Assembly (NCBI GenBank): GCA_002414665.1
Contig: DIAF01000045.1
Coordinates: forward strand, 183,489-209,716
Source of the DNA: Halieaceae bacterium UBA5085
GTDB lineage: Bacteria; Pseudomonadota; Gammaproteobacteria; Pseudomonadales; Halieaceae
Length of the DNA: 26,228 nt
Direction of reading: 5' to 3'
The translations under genes and the position numbers were made by a program. Positions 23,756 through 26,228 of this stretch are shown here, in pieces. The notes beneath the pieces were generated by a model, which was not told the origin of the DNA, made no database searches, and saw only the letters and a program-made list of their open reading frames with translations. Position 1 is the first letter of the stretch, and every line of letters starts with the position of its first letter.

Positions 23756-24868
23756 TCAGGGCTGCACGAATTCCGTGACTTCGAGGCTGAAGCCAGAGAG
23801 CGCATTGAAGCGGATGGGGGCTGACATCAGGCGCATTTTCCCAACCCCGAGACGCTTCAGAATCTGGGCGCCAGTGCCGATCACCCGGTAATTGCCGATG
23901 CCGCCGCTTTTGCTGTTGGCGACGGTGGGTGCGTTGGGATATTGAATGACGTCGGCAAGTGCCTGTGCCGAGGCAATCGGCTGGCCGATCAATACCAGTG
24001 CGCCGAGATTCTCGCTGGCGATGCGCTCCAGTGCCCGACGTGATGACCAGCCCGGTACCTCATCACCAATCAGCGTGCCGACGACATCACGCAGCAGGTT
24101 TACGGTTTGCACGCGCACCAGGGCTGCTGTGTCCTCACGCAGTTCGCCGCGAGTCAGGGCGAAGTGCAGGGTGTCGTCAATGAGGTCGCTGAAGGTGTAG
24201 AGCGTGAACTCACCGAACTCGGTGTTGACCGTTTTGGTGTCGCGCAGCTCAACCGATTGCTCGTGCAGGGAGCGGTACTCGATAAGATCGGCGATGGTAC
24301 CCATGCGCAGTCCGTGGCGCTCGGCGAAGACCTCCAGCTGCGGGCGCCGGGCCATGGTGCCGTCCTCGTTCATGATCTCCACGATAAGCGATGCGGGTTC
24401 GAAGCCGGCCATGCGCGCCAGGTCCACGCCGGCTTCGGTATGCCCGGCACGGCGCAGCACACCGCCGGGCTTGGCGACCAGCGGGAATATATGCCCGGGC
24501 TGAATGATGTCAGACGGCTTTGCGTCAGGGGCAACCGCCTTGCGCACCGTGTGCGCACGCTGTACGGAGCTGATGCCGGGCCCCAGTTTTTCTGCGGCAT
24601 CAATGGACACCGTGAAATTGGTTTCGTGCTGGGAGCGGTTGTCGCGCACCATCAGGGGCAGTTGCAGCCGGCGTGCGCGTTCTTCGGTGATGGGCATGCA
24701 AATCAGCCCGCAGGCCTCACTGGAAAAGAACGTGATGATCTCCGGTGTCACCGCCTCTGCGGCAACAATCAGATCACCTTCGTTTTCGCGGTCCTCGTCA
24801 TCCATCAGGATAACCATTTTGCCGGCTCGGATGTCGTCGAGAATGTCCGGAATGCTGCTGAGTGCCAT
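23756..24868 (-). CDS. ribB: 3,4-dihydroxy-2-butanone-4-phosphate synthase with degenerate GTP cyclohydrolase II domain
   Basis: A 370-residue riboflavin-pathway protein. The N-terminal domain (about 1-200) makes the four-carbon unit from ribulose 5-phosphate and is intact: RENEGD at 27-32, H126, H143 and E164 (VEIMNEDGTMAR). The C-terminal domain (about 205-370) has the GTP cyclohydrolase II fold outline, but the three zinc cysteines are missing: the segment corresponding to VRVHSECLTGD reads VRVQTVNLLRD (251-261), and no Cys occurs where the other two should be. The domain is thus unlikely to cleave GTP, so a separate RibA must exist elsewhere. No FMN riboswitch lies in the 42 bases between it and the upstream thiolase gene. 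Confidence 0.93.
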   Translation of the reverse strand: MALSSIPDILDDIRAGKMVILMDDEDRENEGDLIVAAEAVTPEIITFFSSEACGLICMPITEERARRLQLPLMVRDNRSQHETNFTVSIDAAEKLGPGISSVQRAHTVRKAVAPDAKPSDIIQPGHIFPLVAKPGGVLRRAGHTEAGVDLARMAGFEPASLIVEIMNEDGTMARRPQLEVFAERHGLRMGTIADLIEYRSLHEQSVELRDTKTVNTEFGEFTLYTFSDLIDDTLHFALTRGELREDTAALVRVQTVNLLRDVVGTLIGDEVPGWSSRRALERIASENLGALVLIGQPIASAQALADVIQYPNAPTVANSKSGGIGNYRVIGTGAQILKRLGVGKMRLMSAPIRFNALSGFSLEVTEFVQP

Positions 24869-24910
24869 GCTGTGCCTCTGGAAGCGGCGGGCGATGCCGC
24901 CGGATCGGTG

Positions 24911-26092
24911 TCAGATCATTTCGATTGCGACGGCCGTGGCCTCGCCACCACCGATGCACAGGGCAGCAACACCCCGCTGTTTGCCCAGTTTGCGCAGGGC
25001 ATACATCAGGCTGACGATGATACGCGAGCCGGTCGATCCGATGGGGTGGCCCTGGGCGCAGGCACCGCCATGGATGTTGACCCTGGCGTGATCCAGACCG
25101 AGATCCTGGATGGCCAGCATTGTGACCATGGCGAAGGCTTCGTTGATTTCAAACAGGTCGATATCATCGACGCGCCAACCGGTTTTCGCCAGCAGCTTCT
25201 CCACGGCACCAATCGGCGCGATGGTGAACTCGGAGGGATGCTGGCTGTGGCGTGCATGCGCCACGATACGTGCCATGGGCTGCAGGCCACGGGCCTCTGC
25301 CGTGCGCTCGTTCATCAGGATCAAGGCACTGGCGCCATCTGAAATCGAGCTGCTGTTGGCTGCGGTAATCGTGCCATCAGCGGCGAAAGCCGGGCGCAGA
25401 TTGGGAATTTTCTCGACGGCTGCCTTGTGTGGCTGCTCGTCATCACTGACCACGGTGTCGCCCTGGCGGCCGGATACGGTAACCGGCGCGGTTTCTGCCT
25501 GCAGCGAGCCGTCCTCAATCGCACGTTTGGCCCGGGTCAGCGACTCCACGGCAAAAGCGTCCATTTGCTCTCGGGTCAGCCCACGCTGATTGGCGGTCTC
25601 CTGGGCGAAGCTGCCCATGGCGCGCCCGGTGTCGGCATCTTCAAGACCATCGACAAACATGTGGTCCAGCAGTTTCGCATGGCCCGTGCGGACACCGCCG
25701 CGCGCACCGGGAATCAGGTGTGGTGCGTTGCTCATGCTTTCCATGCCACCGCACACAACAGTCTGGTTGGTGCCGGCCGCGATGCTGTCAAAGCCGAAAA
25801 TCGTGGCCTGCATGCCGCTGCCACAGAGCTTGTTCAGGGTGACAGCGCCGGCTCCGTCCGGAATGCCTGCGCCCCGTGCGGCCTGGCGCGCGGGGCCCTG
25901 CTTGAGGCCACCGGGCAGCACGCAGCCCATGAAGATTTCGTCGATGTCAGCTGCGGCGACACCGCTGCGCTCCAGGGCCGCCGCGATAGCGGTGCTGCCG
26001 AGCTGTGCTGCGGTGAGTGACGCGAGGCTGCCCTGCAAGCCACCCATGGGGGTGCGGGCACCGTTGACGATGACAACTGATTCTTTGCTCAT
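24911..26092 (-). CDS. Acetyl-CoA acetyltransferase / thiolase
   Basis: A 393-residue thiolase, condensing or cleaving acyl-CoA with CoA. The catalytic residues are C90 (LNKLCGSGMQA), H349 (GGACAQGHPIGSTGSR) and C379 (LCIGGGEATAVAIE). NEAFA lies between them. Length and motifs fit the tetrameric acetoacetyl-CoA/biosynthetic or catabolic group; which of these cannot be told from sequence by eye. ATG 26092 is preceded by a weak GGGAA. It may be co-transcribed with ribB, 42 bases downstream, and converges with the crotonase gene set. Confidence 0.93.
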   Translation of the reverse strand: MSKESVVIVNGARTPMGGLQGSLASLTAAQLGSTAIAAALERSGVAAADIDEIFMGCVLPGGLKQGPARQAARGAGIPDGAGAVTLNKLCGSGMQATIFGFDSIAAGTNQTVVCGGMESMSNAPHLIPGARGGVRTGHAKLLDHMFVDGLEDADTGRAMGSFAQETANQRGLTREQMDAFAVESLTRAKRAIEDGSLQAETAPVTVSGRQGDTVVSDDEQPHKAAVEKIPNLRPAFAADGTITAANSSSISDGASALILMNERTAEARGLQPMARIVAHARHSQHPSEFTIAPIGAVEKLLAKTGWRVDDIDLFEINEAFAMVTMLAIQDLGLDHARVNIHGGACAQGHPIGSTGSRIIVSLMYALRKLGKQRGVAALCIGGGEATAVAIEMI

Positions 26093-26131
26093 GATGCTAT
26101 TCCCGACTGCTGGTTACGGCGGTAGTGTTGC

Positions 26132-26145
26132 CCGCAGGCCTGCGG
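26132..26145. repeat. 14-bp perfect palindrome upstream of the thiolase gene
   Basis: CCGCAGGCCTGCGG is a perfect palindrome about 40 bases upstream of the thiolase ATG. It could be an operator for a dimeric repressor such as a TetR-type regulator; no such regulator gene is in the window. G+C-rich palindromes also arise by chance. The rest of 26093-26228 shows nothing else I can support. Confidence 0.35.
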
Positions 26146-26228
26146 ACCCTCGATAAAGCGGGCGCACATTAGGCCACACTCGGCGACTCGACTCAAGGAC
26201 GCGGTCGGGCCTCGCGAGTCCCGGCCTG

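Noticed and set aside
24885..24902. CGGCGG/CCGCCG hairpin between the thiolase and ribB genes as a terminator
   Set aside because: It has a short six-base stem and no T run on the minus strand, so it does not support separation of the two genes.
24107..25342. A 411-codon open frame on the plus strand opposite ribB and the thiolase gene
   Set aside because: It is antisense to two genes with complete catalytic motifs, has no recognisable motif itself, and long antisense frames are common in G+C-rich DNA.

Overview
The window is ordinary-looking, gene-dense, G+C-rich chromosomal DNA from a Gram-negative bacterium. The best guess is a marine-type gammaproteobacterium, possibly of the Halieaceae/Cellvibrionales kind. 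That guess rests on gene content (periplasmic iron uptake behind a Fur-like site, KLSKR-type GltX, a type 2 serine dehydratase with a C-terminal Cys, lipoproteins with classical lipoboxes, several acyl-CoA genes) and is inference. No insertion sequence, phage gene, CRISPR array or integrase is visible.

Layout. (1) 1-2936, minus strand: a ferric-iron ABC operon fbpA-fbpB-fbpC, with fbpC cut by the window edge, driven by a TTGCCA-17-AATAAT promoter overlapped by a Fur-box-like sequence. (2) 2988-6763, plus strand: gltX, a short sulfotransferase-fold protein, and an L-serine dehydratase. (3) 6788-6950: a single tRNA-Ala(GGC) gene with its own near-consensus promoter and an intrinsic terminator. 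(4) 6974-7990, minus strand: a lipoprotein with an InlB-B-repeat-like N-terminal part. (5) 8107-15439, minus strand: a nine-gene, translationally coupled operon for an Mrp/Mnh-type cation/proton antiporter in the order E-F-G-(DUF4040+MnhB fusion)-C-D1-D2-small membrane protein-D3. There is no full-length MnhA; its C-terminal part is fused to MnhB, and three antiporter-like (NuoL/M/N-family) subunits are present. (6) 15587-18570, plus strand: a RIO-family kinase, an MFS permease and a periplasmic solute-binding protein. (7) 18574-19479, minus strand: a type I extradiol dioxygenase-like VOC protein. (8) 19733-23742, plus strand: acyl-CoA synthetase, crotonase, nitroreductase and a second crotonase of isomerase type. 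(9) 23756-26092, minus strand: a thiolase followed by ribB fused to a degenerate GTP cyclohydrolase II domain.

How they fit together. Regions 7-9 contain activation, hydration or isomerisation, reduction and thiolysis enzymes, and so resemble a CoA-ester degradation locus for an unknown (aromatic, alicyclic or branched) acid. Region 5 probably builds one large membrane complex exchanging H+ for Na+ (or another cation). It is the most unusual part of the window, because the third antiporter-like subunit has lost the usual TM7 lysine and a conserved-looking 82-residue two-helix protein sits between the second and third. No clearly unprecedented defence or mobile system was found.
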